Assembly: GCA_002786025.1 (NCBI GenBank)
Contig: NHNW01000076.1
Location: 1-64,000 of the forward strand
Length of the DNA stretch: 64,000 nucleotides
Reading direction: 5' to 3'
Source: Zasmidium citrigriseum
Lineage: Eukaryota; Ascomycota; Dothideomycetes; Mycosphaerellales; Mycosphaerellaceae
Below the pieces are notes generated by a model. The model made no database searches, was not told the origin of the DNA, and saw only the letters and a program-made list of their open reading frames with translations. Shown in pieces: positions 11,560-22,161 of the stretch (its first letter is position 1; each line of letters starts with the position of its first letter). The translations under genes and the position numbers were made by a program.

Positions 11560-14500
11560 TATACGAACGTATATACTTTTAAAGAACCGCTACTATTATA
11601 AGGACTACTATTATCGCTAAACCTTTACCTATCTAACTACGAATAACGAAATCCGATCGCTAGCGCCCTAGCGTATAACGAAGTTAATCTATATATAACG
11701 AAATCTATAATTCGATTAAAGGCCTCTCCGTCTTAGTCTATAGTCTACTATAGCTTACTATCGAACTCGGTTAAGTCGCCCTAGTCCTATCTACTACTAA
11801 TAAGTAGGGTAAGGGCACTAAGGTTAATCTCGTCGTCCTCTTCGTTAGCGCCTATCTACTAGCCTAGCCTCGTAAGCTCTATCTCGTCGTCGTCCTTATC
11901 GATAATACCCTCTTAGATATCGCTATAGTCTCTATCGAAGCGCTCTTTAGCGTCGGTATTATCGATACTATCGCTATTACTAAATAGGTCCTTATAGGTA
12001 GTAATAGTAATACTACGGACTAGTAGCTTATTACTATCGTTAAAGGTATCGACCTTTATATAGAGTCCCTCTATACCCTTCTATAAGATATTATCCGATA
12101 GAGCGCTAGGATCCTCGCTACTACTAAACTTCTACTACTTCGTAAGCCTATTATCGACGATCTTAGTCGTAAGATTAAATATATTAGAGGAAGCGTCTTT
12201 CGAGGAATACGAGCTTATACCCTTTAAACTAATACTAGATTCGAATATCTTACGTAGGATACTCGTTAGTTCGCGGTTTAGGGTAGCTTTACGAATAGTA
12301 GCGACGTAATCGACACCCGTAGAGTACTTAATATCTTCCGAGTACTCTAGATTATATAGCTCTAGTATCTCGTTAGAGGTAACGGCCTTACCTCTCTTAC
12401 TAGACGGATTAATAAGACTAGTAGATAAGATAACCTTCTAGAGTATAGGATCCGCGGTATCGCTTAATAGCTAGCGAAGGTAGATTATCTATCTCGTATA
12501 GTTAGGCTACCTAGCGCTAGTAAAGGAGATAATAAGGTAGTCGATAGCGCGGCGTAGATATCTAACGTCTTATATCTAAACCGCCTTATAGACCGTTATA
12601 AAGAGGGCTATTTCTTATAGTATACGGCTTATAGTCGTAAAGGCGTTATCTAGCTTCCTATCGCTATTATCCTCGCTAGTATTACTTACGCCCCGCTAGG
12701 CGTTGGCCGTAAACGCGATCTCGTAGATAGTATCGAGGATTTCTAGGTACTACTCGGGGGATAGCTTTATAATCGCCTTCTAGATAGTCTTAGAGCGAGT
12801 ATCCTTCTTATCGGTATTCTTAAAGGATAGTAGTCTACGATTAAGTAGAATCTAGATAAAGAGAGCGTTTACTCGCGCTCGGAAGCTACGAAAGACTAGC
12901 CCTAAAGTAAGGAAGTACTTTAGCTTCTTATTAGTAGTAGTATAGATATTAAAGAACTAGGTATCCTTAAATAGGCTATAATCTAGTTACTCGCCCTCGG
13001 GATTCTTAATCTAGTAGGTACGGAGTAAGGTGTAATAGGTATTTATTATAGTATAGAACTATCCTATTAGCGAAGGTAGTAGCTAGTCCTTCTTATCGTA
13101 CGCTAGCTCGCTCTTAACCTACTCCGCCTTTATACTCTACTAGCGTATAATCGTTATATTATCGCTAATAGTAAGGCGTAACTTATTAAAGTTAGTCTTA
13201 TAGTCTAGTTATAGGAACTTAAGCTAGATATCGTTATAGACTCCGTACGAACTAGTAAGAGAAACCTTATCGAATATCGATACCTCTAGTAGATACACTT
13301 CGGTCTTATAGGCGCTAGTTTAGAGAATCTCCGGCTATATAGGGGGCTCCGAGTCGGTTATACTGTCCTTAAAGATCGAGTTAATATCGTATACGTACGC
13401 AATAGCCTAATAAATATACTATAGGTTCGTATCCTTACTAAGGGTATCCTCGGAGATACTACGAAGGATATCGCTAACGTCTAGCTCCTTAGAATAATTA
13501 AGCATACTCTTATCGAGTCCCTCTTCTAGAATATCTAGGGAGATAGCTATAAACGACGTCGTTATATTAAGCTACTCGTTAGTATTACTAATAACCTAGT
13601 TACGACGCTTCTACTAGCGATTAAAGTTATTATACACGACAAACGTATACTAGTCTTTCTTCGCTAGCTCCGTATACGCCTTCTTACGGGTATCCGTATT
13701 CTTACTTATTAGACGCTAGATTATTCGATACGATAAACAAATACCTATATTATTTAAGACTATAATAATACGGCGCTTAACCCTACTAGCTACTAGGAAA
13801 ATACTAACCGTCTTCTACTACTAAGACGATCTCTTAATAGCGATAGAGTAGACTATAATCTAAGTAATTACCGTCGTACGCTTGCGTATTATCTCGTACT
13901 TGTCCTTAAATTAGCGGTTACTCTATCTAGCTCGTCGATTAGGTAGTATTTCCTAGAGGAGAGCGTACTACTTTAGGGCTTTCTCTTTAATAATATCGTC
14001 GATTTCCTTTAGATCTATACGCTCCGTTACCTTCTCTACGTAATAACGGCTAAAGAAGCGCTAGCTAATAAGGCCCTTTAGCTCCTAACGGATCGCCCGT
14101 ATAGATACGAAGCCTTCTCTAGGAAAGGAGTAGTCGATAAAGCGCTTAATACGATAATAGTATATCTTAGTTCTCTTCTTATCTTAGCTATCGTTAATAA
14201 AGCGATATACGACTTCCTCGATTAGTATCTTATACTTAGCTATAAGATCTATAATCTCGCGGTACTTACGGTAGGCCTCTTCGTCTTCTTCGTACTCGAA
14301 CTCGTTACCCTACTAAGTACTAGGAGCCTTACTAGCCTCTTCCTCGCCTATAAGCTTATCGTCGCTCTACTCTACTTCTTCTTCTAGCTCGAAGCGGTCC
14401 TTATCGAACTATAACCTCTTATCTTCGGGTAGCTCTTCCTCCTCTTCTTCTTCTTTATTATAACTAACGTTCTAACTAGTTAAGCGCTACGAGTAATAAG

Positions 14501-14990
14501 TAGTATAGCTATTAGTTCCTATATTAGTACCTCTAGTATCGCCTCTAGTATCGCCTCTAGTATCGCCGCTAGTAGTAGTAGAGCCTATAATACTAAGCCC
14601 TAAAGCTATATTAATAGTAGCGTTAGAGTCTAGTATAGGTAGTTAGCTAGCCTATACTTTACTCGGCGGGTCTAAGAGCCCTAACGATAGATTAATATTA
14701 TCGCCTTACTATAGCTATTACTATTACTAGCTAGCCTAAGATAGACTAACTAGACTAACTAGATCCGACTCGGGTAGCGGCGAGAGTCCTAACGACGCCT
14801 ACTTATCCTAGATATCTTCTATATAGTCGTCTTAATTAGCTATAGTACTATTAATATATTACGGTCGTCGAGTCCCTTAAAATCTAGCGATATCGTCCGC
14901 CGCGGATAGCTAATAGCCCTCGAGGTTAGTCTATAATAGCTATACTAAGTTTCTTTCTTTTAGAGGCTAGATTTATATCGATAATATCGT
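11560..14990 (-). pseudogene. Long fungal ORF relic, possibly DUF6589-like
   Basis: On the minus strand a single frame can be read from about 14,990 to about 11,560 (roughly 1,140 codons), interrupted by TAG/TAA only. The N-terminal part is Ser/Thr/Gly-rich with three GDTR units near 14,530-14,560. Next comes a Glu-rich run near 14,430, then a large conserved-looking region including VVYNNFNR, TTSFIAISLDI and FFNIYTTTNKKLKYFLTLGL, and a Ser/Asp-rich C-terminus. From memory these resemble the large fungal proteins classed as DUF6589, often found in repeats, but this is not verified. It converges on the helicase relic, and both may belong to one composite element. Confidence 0.5.
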
Positions 14991-15397
14991 CGAGATAGAC
15001 CTCTAGCTATTTATACGTTAAAATTAGAAGGTTAAAAATCGGGTATTAACGCTAGCTAGAAGGTCGGCTTACGTAGACGGTAGTTCTAAACTATATAACA
15101 CCTATTAGATAGTAACCTCTATAAGTAAAAAATCTATAAGTACTAAGCGATTCTTCTTATAGTATTAGCGTATCGAAATTCGAAGGTTAGTTTTATACAT
15201 ATTTACTAGCTACGAGTACTCGTCTAGATAATCTAGTTTTTCTATATAACGTGTCGTTAGAGCGAAATTCTAAGAACGCTAATAAAGTCGTAATTACCTT
15301 CTCTATCGCCTCGACGTGTCTTTTAATATAGAGACGTATTATAATAGTTTTTACTATTTAGCTAGTACCTAGAGGGTGCCTTTTGTTCTTAGACCCC
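14991..15397. other. RIP-mutated spacer up to the gene island
   Basis: Saturated RIP sequence that returns to normal dinucleotide use at about 15,370-15,400. No gene, RNA or clear terminal repeat was seen. Confidence 0.4.
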
Positions 15398-15515
15398 GGG
15401 ATTCAAAAAGGGTTGGGTGCGTCGTGATTGGCTGGCTAAAAAAAATCCACCAAACCAAAAGCGGAAGCCAGCCTCAAAATCACGTGAGCACCCAACCAAC
15501 TCAATTTTGAATCCC
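15398..15515. mobile_element. 118-bp foldback / MITE-like element
   Basis: The two ends are inverted copies: GGGATTCAAAA...GGTTGGGTGC at 15,398-15,420 and GCACCCAACC...TTTTGAATCCC at 15,489-15,515. The similarity continues inward to GGCTGGCT / AGCCAGCC, so each arm is about 40-50 bp with small indels. It is not RIP-mutated and sits exactly at the junction between the RIP block and the gene island. No clear target-site duplication was found. Confidence 0.6.
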
Positions 15516-15619
15516 GTCGGTCTGATTTAGGAGGTAGCGAGTATGGTTTGCGAGCGGACTGCAGTCCGACTGTCGATCGACTTGGATTGAGTATTTGATT
15601 TGTCTCGAAATCTTACGCA

Positions 15620-16520
15620 ATGAGAGAGAAGCTCAGAAGACGGCGGGAGCACGAGGAGATACTTGTCCTTCACCTGCCCGCGCCAGAACACGATCTATGC
15701 TCAATCGGGCTAGCTCTGTTTAAGCGAAAACCTTCAATGCCTGTTCTTTCCTTCTTCAAAAGTTCAACACCATCCCCTTTCTTCTTCAGCATGCCAGCTT
15801 TCGGCCGGAAGACCGAAGCACAAGTCATTCTCGATTCTCTGCCTCAGCATCATGATGGAAAATTTGGCTTTGTGGTCTACCGCACAGTTTATAGCAACGA
15901 TGAAGAGTGGGCTCGTTTCATGGACCGACTGACTCAATATGCAAAAGCTGGATTAGATAGAGCGCGGAACGGAGATGAGATCAAGGACTGCTTTCAGTGG
16001 AATGTTCAAGATGACGCAGCAGAGTTCGATGGGGCGAGCATTTCTGACATCAGACAGTACGTATACAATACCTTCCATCATTCCCAAATATGCCCTAACG
16101 ATGTTTGACAGACGTTTCAGAGAATGGGCATCGTCCGTCGACGGCAAGATCACACTCACACGATACATAAGATGCATCTACGTCGATCAAGAAGTTCTCG
16201 ACTCAGTCATATCCGGCGAACCTCCTTCATCTACAGCTTCAAACGACGTTCTCCGACCCACGGCATTTGTCAAGATGATAGACGCTCGTTACAAAGACAA
16301 CATCGAGCCCGTCGATGAGGAAGAGATCCCTGACGAGGGCCAACGTCAACGCCACAACGAGGGCGATGAAGGCTTTCCGTCCATTGATGGCTGCAAGCGT
16401 CGTGATGTTGGCTGGATGAAAGTACCAGCGCGCAGGCTGGTGCCTGTGACGTATCAGAAACTTATGAATAATGGTTGGCATGTGTACTATGTGCGACCTC
16501 CTGGGATGTTCAATGATTGA
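15620..16520 (+). CDS. Fungal-restricted conserved protein of unknown function
   Basis: Two exons, 15,620-16,056 and 16,112-16,520. The 55-nt intron starts GTACGT, ends GACAG and has a CTAAC branch site. The protein is about 281 aa from the first ATG. Conserved-looking features are FGFVVYRTVY near residue 82, an acidic NVQDDAAEFDG before the intron, FREWASS, FVKMIDARY, and a C-terminal GWMKVPARRLVPVTYQKL followed by HVYYVRPP. I recognise this arrangement from multicopy hypothetical proteins of Dothideomycetes and related fungi but know no function. No signal peptide or membrane segment is seen. Translation may start instead at the ATG at 15,737 or 15,791, since the first ~40 residues look unconserved. 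It lies only ~100 bp from a MITE-like element at the block edge. Confidence 0.75.
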
Positions 16521-16882
16521 GCGCCCTTGCAGGCCTTCGCCCACGACAATGCTCAGCATTCCATCAAGCGATCGTGGGAGCTGAACAGCAAATTCTGAAG
16601 GGGCATAATGGCTCATGATCAGAAGAGGGGGGCGCTCAAGTGCAGTGGTTGAATGGAAAATACTCGCGTTTACCAGGTATCTAGAATCCAGCTGAACCCC
16701 GATGAGCGTTGCATGCCCTCTTATTGCCTGCGCTCTCTCTAGCATTCGTGCCCATCGCTGGTATGCAGATACCCAGACATAAGACAAAAGAAACCCGCTG
16801 TAACCCAGAAACTCCTCAGACCGCGCTCATTGCGTGTCAAATGATGTGTCGTAGTGCAATCAAGTGCAAGTCCGGTTCAGTC
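16521..16882. other. Intergenic, between convergent genes
   Basis: Shared 3' flank of the preceding plus-strand gene and the following minus-strand gene. Overlapping short frames are present on both strands, but none has coding character that I can support. Confidence 0.5.
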
Positions 16883-18020
16883 TCAGTAGCGGCCGTACTC
16901 GTCGATAACCGCATCGAGCGCCTCCCAATTCTCTCCGGTCACAGCAAAGTGATCGGCTGCCATGTGCTGAGCCCCATCCTCGGCCTTCTTGTATTCGTGC
17001 TCTCCAAAAGTGCCGCGAGCTTCGCCGTTGACAGGACAATGGCCCTCACTGCGGAGCGAGACGACCGTGGTGGTGAGGTTGGAGAAACACTTGGCGTCGA
17101 ACGGGCTCTTGATGAACGTGATGCATGAGCTAGCGGGTGCCACAAGGCGAAGCTGCTCGAGCTTCCCAGCCTTTTGAAGAACAAGAACCGGGTCCATCGA
17201 GATCTCCTTGTCGAACCAGTCGCGCTCGTAGACGAAGCCAGATTCTTTGATTGAGCCTAGCCAGATGCGGAGAGAGCCCTGGTTGTAATCATACTCAATG
17301 CTCCTGGAGCGTGGGAGCTTCGCACAGTCTGGGTGGCAGACTGTGATTTTGCGCAGCATGCCGCACTTCTTGAGGTCGATCTTATGGAGGAAAAAGTCGA
17401 GAGCGACCCAGCCAGTCAAGTTCGAGAACCGGAACTCGTTGCACTCGTAGAGGTATGGGGTCGCTTCCTCGCAGATCTGCTTGTTGACCCGCAGGAATGG
17501 AACGGCCGAGCAGAGGTTCTCTCTGAGGAAGTTGGAGTGGTATAGCTCGGCGCGCTCCCAGTCATCTTGCCAGTCACCTTGTTTGCGCCACTTGAGGTAG
17601 TTGCCGTCGTAGAAGAATGGTTCTGGGCACAGTTCGATGGGTTCGCCGTACTCGAAAAGCAGGCCATAGACCTTGTTTCGAAGCTCTGCAGGGAGCTTCA
17701 GGAATGGGAAGGTCTCATCGACGCTCTGTTCTGGTTAGCTAGAACAGGTATGCTTGACTTCAGGATCACTCGCTTACCTCGTACTCGGGGTCGAGCTCAA
17801 CGCGCTCCCTGTGCAGTTCGGGATAATCGTAATAGTCGCAGATGCATGAGCCTCGAGTATCACCTTGCGGAAGCTTGCGACGATAACGCTGCTTTTCCTT
17901 TGGCATCCAGTCGTACCGGGTTCTGGGCTTCTCGAGTATGTTCTCAGGACGGGCGTGCTTTCCGCATTCCATCATGCGGAACTCCGTGGCGTTGCCGCGA
18001 AGTGTGTTGTTGAGAGCCAT
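16883..18020 (-). CDS. 2EXR/F-box-like fungal protein
   Basis: Exon 1 is 18,020-17,778 and exon 2 is 17,725-16,883. The 52-nt intron begins GTAAGC, and the AACAG acceptor keeps the frame, giving 361 aa. After a basic, Tyr-rich N-terminus of ~80 residues, exon 2 opens with FPFLKLPAELRNKVYGLLFE, the signature start of fungal 2EXR/F-box-like domains. A Cys/Tyr-containing stretch (NKQICEEATPYLYECNEF) follows, as is usual for this family, which in ascomycetes is large and mostly uncharacterised. A role as a ubiquitin-ligase adaptor is possible but not shown by the sequence. The C-terminal half is a low-similarity globular region ending VIDEYGRY. Two other AG sites close to the acceptor either add residues or bring a stop codon, so the chosen acceptor is the most coherent. 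Confidence 0.8.
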
Positions 18021-19258
18021 GTTGCTCGGGTATGGAGAAACAGAGGCTAGGGTGCGATGGTGAGGAAGAGAGACGCTGAGAGGAAAAATGCCGAGATTGC
18101 ATGGGCGACAAGTCTATTTGTAGCCCGAAGGGCTGCGTGTGTTGATTCTCGAGGTGGTGAATCTCCCGCTCGTGAATCTCGTAGAGTCACCTGCGTCCTT
18201 GTTGTTTGCATGAGCGTCATCGTCTTCGAGGAGATTAACTAGCTGTTGTTGAGCCATTCACTTGCAGATTATTCCATAGGGCAAAAATTGTGTAACAGCA
18301 TTCGAGTCCGATTATTTCGAGGTATACCTAGAGTATGTGAAACAGTTTAGCATATACGATGACCTGAAAAGTGCTTACGCGTGAGCGTAGGATAAGAAGA
18401 GATACTCTAGCATTCTTGCGACACGAATAAGGAGGTAACACTTCTTAGTATCGCCTTAGCTTAAACTGCGAGTTTGCTGCCCAAATGAGACAAAGAGGAT
18501 TAAGCTTTCCTCCGGGATGCGAGCAATACAGATAGTCTTACCACAGCAAACATCAAGTCCTACACACCCTCTAAGGATACGGGCACGAACGACCGAGCGG
18601 GTAGCATTTTGGCCACATCAGCGAGAGAAAAATCATATCTGTGCGATGTCATGGCGCGCGAATTCCGGCGAGCAACAGAATGGGTGCGAACTTGCTGCCC
18701 TTCGATCGACGCTGGCTGAGTTTCGGCATCTGGCCATTGCGTTTCAAAATCTTGTCGAGTCTTGCAAATGACGGTCTGGCGAGGCTGTGTGCTGTCAAAG
18801 GGTCCACGGTTGACATCAGACAGAGGTAGTCGGTATATATGTGTGCGCGAAGTGAGAGGTGAGGTGAGAATGGCTTGGCTGGAGGTTGGCGCGGGAACGT
18901 CGGGAACACTAGCGGGAGTAGCCGTACTTGCCATGATTGGTTCGGCGAGTCGTGCCTGCCAGCCACCGCTTTCCACCCCAACCTCCCGACACGCAACAGT
19001 CCAGACCACTGATTTCACATCAATTTTCACCACCAGCCATCTTTGCGTAAAAGATGGCTACGAGCATGAACGATATAGATATGGCGCCAGACGAGGACTT
19101 TTCCCCTGCACACAATCCTGCACTTCTTGCGCAACACGAACGACATCCTCCTTGACCTTGACACTCACGGCCGAACATACCACAGAAAAGCCGCAATCAC
19201 TCACTCGAAGGCAAGACTTGACGAAAGACATTCTCTCAATATCGGGCCTTCGCTCGCG
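18021..19258. other. Intergenic region with two weak coding candidates
   Basis: This 1.2-kb gap holds the promoter of the F-box-like gene and the upstream region of the secreted repeat protein. A minus-strand frame at 18,560-19,033 (157 codons, Pro/Ser/Thr-rich) has no recognised domain and might be real only if extended by introns. A 33-codon ORF at 19,054-19,155 (+) starts MATSMNDIDMAPDEDF, which resembles the acidic N-terminus of some fungal nuclear proteins, and could be a remnant exon. The stretch 18,240-18,480 is AT-richer with some RIP-like TA bias. Nothing else is supported. Confidence 0.4.
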
Positions 19259-20044
19259 ATGCAATTCGTCCGCTTATCAGCACTGATCGCATCATACCTG
19301 GCACTGAACGCAAGAGCACTACCACGACCAAACCCGGCACCCACATACCAAGTCGTCGACGCTGCCGGCCCATCGAGCGAAGCATCCCCAGTCCCGGAGA
19401 CAGTCTACTCAACAATCGTTGAATCTTCGACGCCCACGACAGTCACTCAGCCTGCAATCACAGTCACTGCATCGCCTAATGCTCCGGCGGTAGAGACTCA
19501 ATCGGTCACGACGACACAGAAATGGACTGTTGTGATATCGAACACTGAGCAGCCCGCATACTCGCACTCGAGCGGCTCGCCGCCACTTCCAACGCTCGAT
19601 GGCCCTCAAGGAGCTCCACCTGTGACAGAGACCGCCACGGAAACAATCTACAACACCTTGCCGGCTGTGCCCTACGCTCCTGAAAGCACCTCCTCGACAA
19701 CCTCGTCTGCGTTGAAGGGCGCTTTCACTTCAGTATCGCAGTGGAATCATACCGTCACTGCGATCGCTGGCCCGACCAGTGCAGGCACAGCATTGATGTA
19801 TGCTGTTGTCCCCACTGGCTCGACTTTCGAGAGACGATGGGTCCCATTTGCCGCCACTGGCACCGGCGCATATCTTGCCGGTCGAGCAGCACCCACTGGA
19901 ACCGGAGCATACCTGGCTGGACGAGCAGCCCCTACCGGCACTGGAGCGTATCTGGCCGGCAGAGCAGCACCCACGGGATACGCCGCTCAAGGATGGAATG
20001 CCACAAACAACTACTACTACGGTAGCAATGACAGATTGGCTTGA
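19259..20044 (+). CDS. Secreted Ser/Thr-rich protein with 13-residue tandem repeats
   Basis: The protein is 261 aa from the ATG at 19,259, chosen because it opens with a classical signal peptide (MQFVRLSALIASYLALNARA, cleavage probably before LP). The same frame is open upstream to 19,127 but without a signal sequence. The mature protein is dominated by Ser, Thr, Pro and Val, as in O-glycosylated cell-wall or secreted proteins. Near the C-terminus three perfect copies of TGTGAYLAGRAAP are followed by TGYAAQGW and an Asn/Tyr-rich NNYYYGSNDRLA end. There are few cysteines, so it is not a typical disulfide-stabilised effector. No GPI signal is evident, since the C-terminus is hydrophilic. Function is unknown; cell-wall or surface association is an inference from composition. 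Confidence 0.7.
   Translation: MQFVRLSALIASYLALNARALPRPNPAPTYQVVDAAGPSSEASPVPETVYSTIVESSTPTTVTQPAITVTASPNAPAVETQSVTTTQKWTVVISNTEQPAYSHSSGSPPLPTLDGPQGAPPVTETATETIYNTLPAVPYAPESTSSTTSSALKGAFTSVSQWNHTVTAIAGPTSAGTALMYAVVPTGSTFERRWVPFAATGTGAYLAGRAAPTGTGAYLAGRAAPTGTGAYLAGRAAPTGYAAQGWNATNNYYYGSNDRLA
19856..19977 (+). repeat. 39-bp in-frame tandem repeat, three copies
   Basis: Three consecutive units encode the same 13 residues (TGTGAYLAGRAAP). The DNA differs at several third positions, so the repeat is old enough for silent divergence while the peptide is kept identical. Confidence 0.85.
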
Positions 20045-20527
20045 TTAATGATCTGGGCACGATAATGGTCGATGAGATACGGATCTAATGGTCTTTACTG
20101 GATAGCATTTTAGCGACTGGGCGGGAGGCGATTGTCGATTGTCAGGTAGCATGCATTGGGCCGGAGTTCTGCGACCGCTCTGCTAGTGCAGCATATAGAG
20201 GGTCTTCTAATGTCTGACGTGTGAAGGAACTCGAAAATGACAGTTTATAGAGGCTTGGAGCCATCGCAGCATATAGAGTGTGCAAATCTACAAATGTCAC
20301 TGCACTCAACAACGACTCTTTCATGTGAATGCGGAAGGGTGCATGTGGGTCTCGTCTTCGCCAAGCCCCTTTTCATTGGACAGAAATTGCCCTTAATAAT
20401 CTCGGGCCAGATCAGCTGCGAGTCGAGCGCTTCTGAATTCCTCCCACCTTCAACCCCACCTATTTTCAGGTCTCGCATCACCTATACAATCAGTTCTTGG
20501 GCTACTTATCCCTAGTATTGCATAGTC
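20045..20527. other. Intergenic
   Basis: Downstream flank of the secreted protein gene and promoter of TMA7. Short overlapping frames on both strands show no recognisable product. AGCATATAGAG occurs twice (about 20,190 and 20,268), a minor direct repeat. Confidence 0.45.
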
Positions 20528-20857
20528 ATGCCTTCAGGTCAAGGAGGTACATTACTATCTTCACTTCTATGACCCGCAGCAGCACTGATCAAATCCCGCA
20601 GCCGGTACCAACCCGATCCACAACAAGAAGCCCAAGAAGAAGCAGGCAGAGGTTGATTCTGACGACGATGACTTCAAGAAGAAGCAACAGGAGGGTTCGT
20701 ATACATTTGCGGGCTTCGGTGTCGTCTTCCTGGCGGGCATGGCTAATGACACCGTTTAGACGCAAAGAAGCGCAAAGAGATGGCTGCCCAACTCCAAGGA
20801 AAGAAGGGCCCACTGAACACCGGCGGTCAGGGCATCAAGAAGAGCGGGAAGAAGTGA
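20528..20857 (+). CDS. TMA7: TMA7, translation machinery-associated protein
   Basis: Three small exons (20,528-20,546, 20,602-20,694, 20,760-20,857) encode 69 aa. Introns of 55 and 65 nt have GT...AG ends, and the second has a CTAAT branch site. The first exon is only 19 nt. The product starts MPSGQG, has a Lys-rich segment, an acidic SDDDDF stretch, and ends KGPLNTGGQGIKKSGKK, the hallmark C-terminus of the TMA7 family. TMA7 is a small conserved eukaryotic protein that co-purifies with ribosomes; its precise role is unclear. Length and end motif match the family, so identity is secure even though no continuous ORF longer than ~100 nt exists here. Confidence 0.9.
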
Positions 20858-21455
20858 GGCGTCAAGAGCAAGATCTCAGGGTTTGTCCGCGAACATCTGA
20901 GAAGATCGATGAGACACGAACCTACGAGCCACGACGACGGCAGTTTTGCGCTTGTATGAAGAGCGTTGGCGTTGAGGGTGATATACCACATCAAAAAGGA
21001 GTTTCGAGTGTGCAATGTTCCATACCAATACCCTTATTCAACTTCGGTGCCTGATGCGCAGGTGGTATGTCTGAAGCGTTGGTGGAGAATATGCTGACGC
21101 GCTCTTGTGACCCCCACGGACAGGACGACCCAGAAACGCTTGCGCTCACGCCGTTACGAGCAATACGTTGGCTACTACCGTCAGGCGTTCTCGCGGAATA
21201 GTTGCCAGTCAGGTTCCGCGCTGCCCGATTGTCAAGCAGCAACGGCGCTTACAGCCACACCCTTTGCGCGCCTCAAAGTGGATGCATCTCGTCCTCTCTC
21301 TCAATCTGCCCCGATATTGATACAATCATCGTTCACACAGCAACACTGACAGTCTTGATCTTCACAGGAACGAACAATTTCTTCACAGGAACCGTGAGCC
21401 GGGCAACCCCAGAGATCGATGCCTTGTGGACTCTGATACACATCCCGTCCTCGAT
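20858..21455. other. Intergenic
   Basis: Between TMA7 and the HET relic. Small frames on both strands have no recognisable product. No RNA gene was seen. Confidence 0.45.
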
Positions 21456-22161
21456 ATGAATACAAGCCGATGGTCAGTCACTCCATCTTGCGAGATCAGA
21501 CTGCTACGTCCACCGCGTGCGGTAGACAACACGATACTTCGGACACGAAATCTGCGCTTCAGCCTTGGGACAATCCCGCTCTCACAAATGGACACAATCC
21601 CGCCTTACTACGCAATCTCATACACCTGGGGCCAGCACTCGTGGTCAAGCGACATCTATGTCGATGATCATATTCTGGCTATCCCTGGCGGTGCTGAGGA
21701 AGCTTTGGGACGCATCCTGAAAGGCATGCCCCGGGCGTTGAAGCCTCTGCCACTATGGATCGACGTCGTCTGTATCAATCAGCACGATGATACGGACGAA
21801 AAGTCTCAGCAGTTCAGCATCATGGGTGACATCTTTGTTCGTGCGGACTGCGTTCTCACGAATCTCTTCAACTTCTTATGGTACTTTCAAAGACAGCGAC
21901 GCCATGGCTTCCGCCGAAGACGTCGAGAATATCATACAGGAATTTGCACCTTTGAAGATCGAGAATGCAAGATTTGGTGTCGGACATAAGTGCCATCGAG
22001 AACGAGATGAAGTCTGTGTTCTCTTTGGGACGAGGCAGCCGTTCGTCCTGCGAAAGGAGGGAGACTATCACAGACTTCTGGGGACGTTGTATGTCGCTGG
22101 GGTAATGAGGGCGAGTGAGCTACAATCAATCACTCGGTATCTCGGCTCATCTGCTGACTGA
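21456..22161 (+). pseudogene. Broken HET-domain (heterokaryon incompatibility) gene
   Basis: From ATG 21,456 the frame encodes a good N-terminal HET domain: PPYYAISYTWG, IYVDD, LPLWIDVVCINQHDD and EKSQQFSIMGDIFVRAD. Around 21,850-21,890 the frame breaks: the expected continuation (GTFKDSDAMASAEDVENII) is in the +1 frame. Soon after (about 21,975) the sequence jumps to a piece of the usual HET C-terminal tail (VCVLFGTRQPFVLR, then LLGTLYVAGVM), so the middle of the protein, normally a few hundred residues, is missing. The frame then stops at 22,159-22,161. HET proteins mediate non-self recognition and programmed cell death in ascomycetes; this copy cannot make a full-length product. The first frame alone would stop near 21,989. 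The damage is by indel, not RIP. Confidence 0.8.

Larger units (their letters stand above)
1..15370. repeat. RIP-mutated repeat block 1
   Basis: CpA and TpG are strongly depleted here and TpA is in great excess, while CpG remains common. Whole 60-base lines (for example 6,001-6,120) contain no CA or TG at all. This is the signature of fungal RIP acting at CpA. Depletion is milder in 1-5,740 than in 5,740-15,370, which suggests elements of different age or different RIP exposure. The block contains no intact gene but several long decayed frames, described separately. The right edge near 15,370 is abrupt: normal dinucleotide use begins within about 50 bases. Confidence 0.9.

Noticed and set aside
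18560..19033. 157-codon minus-strand ORF
   Set aside because: Low-complexity Pro/Ser/Thr content and no family. It is kept only as a weak candidate in the intergenic entry.
19127..19258. Longer N-terminus for the secreted repeat protein
   Set aside because: The upstream 44 codons lack an ATG start of good context and would bury the signal peptide.
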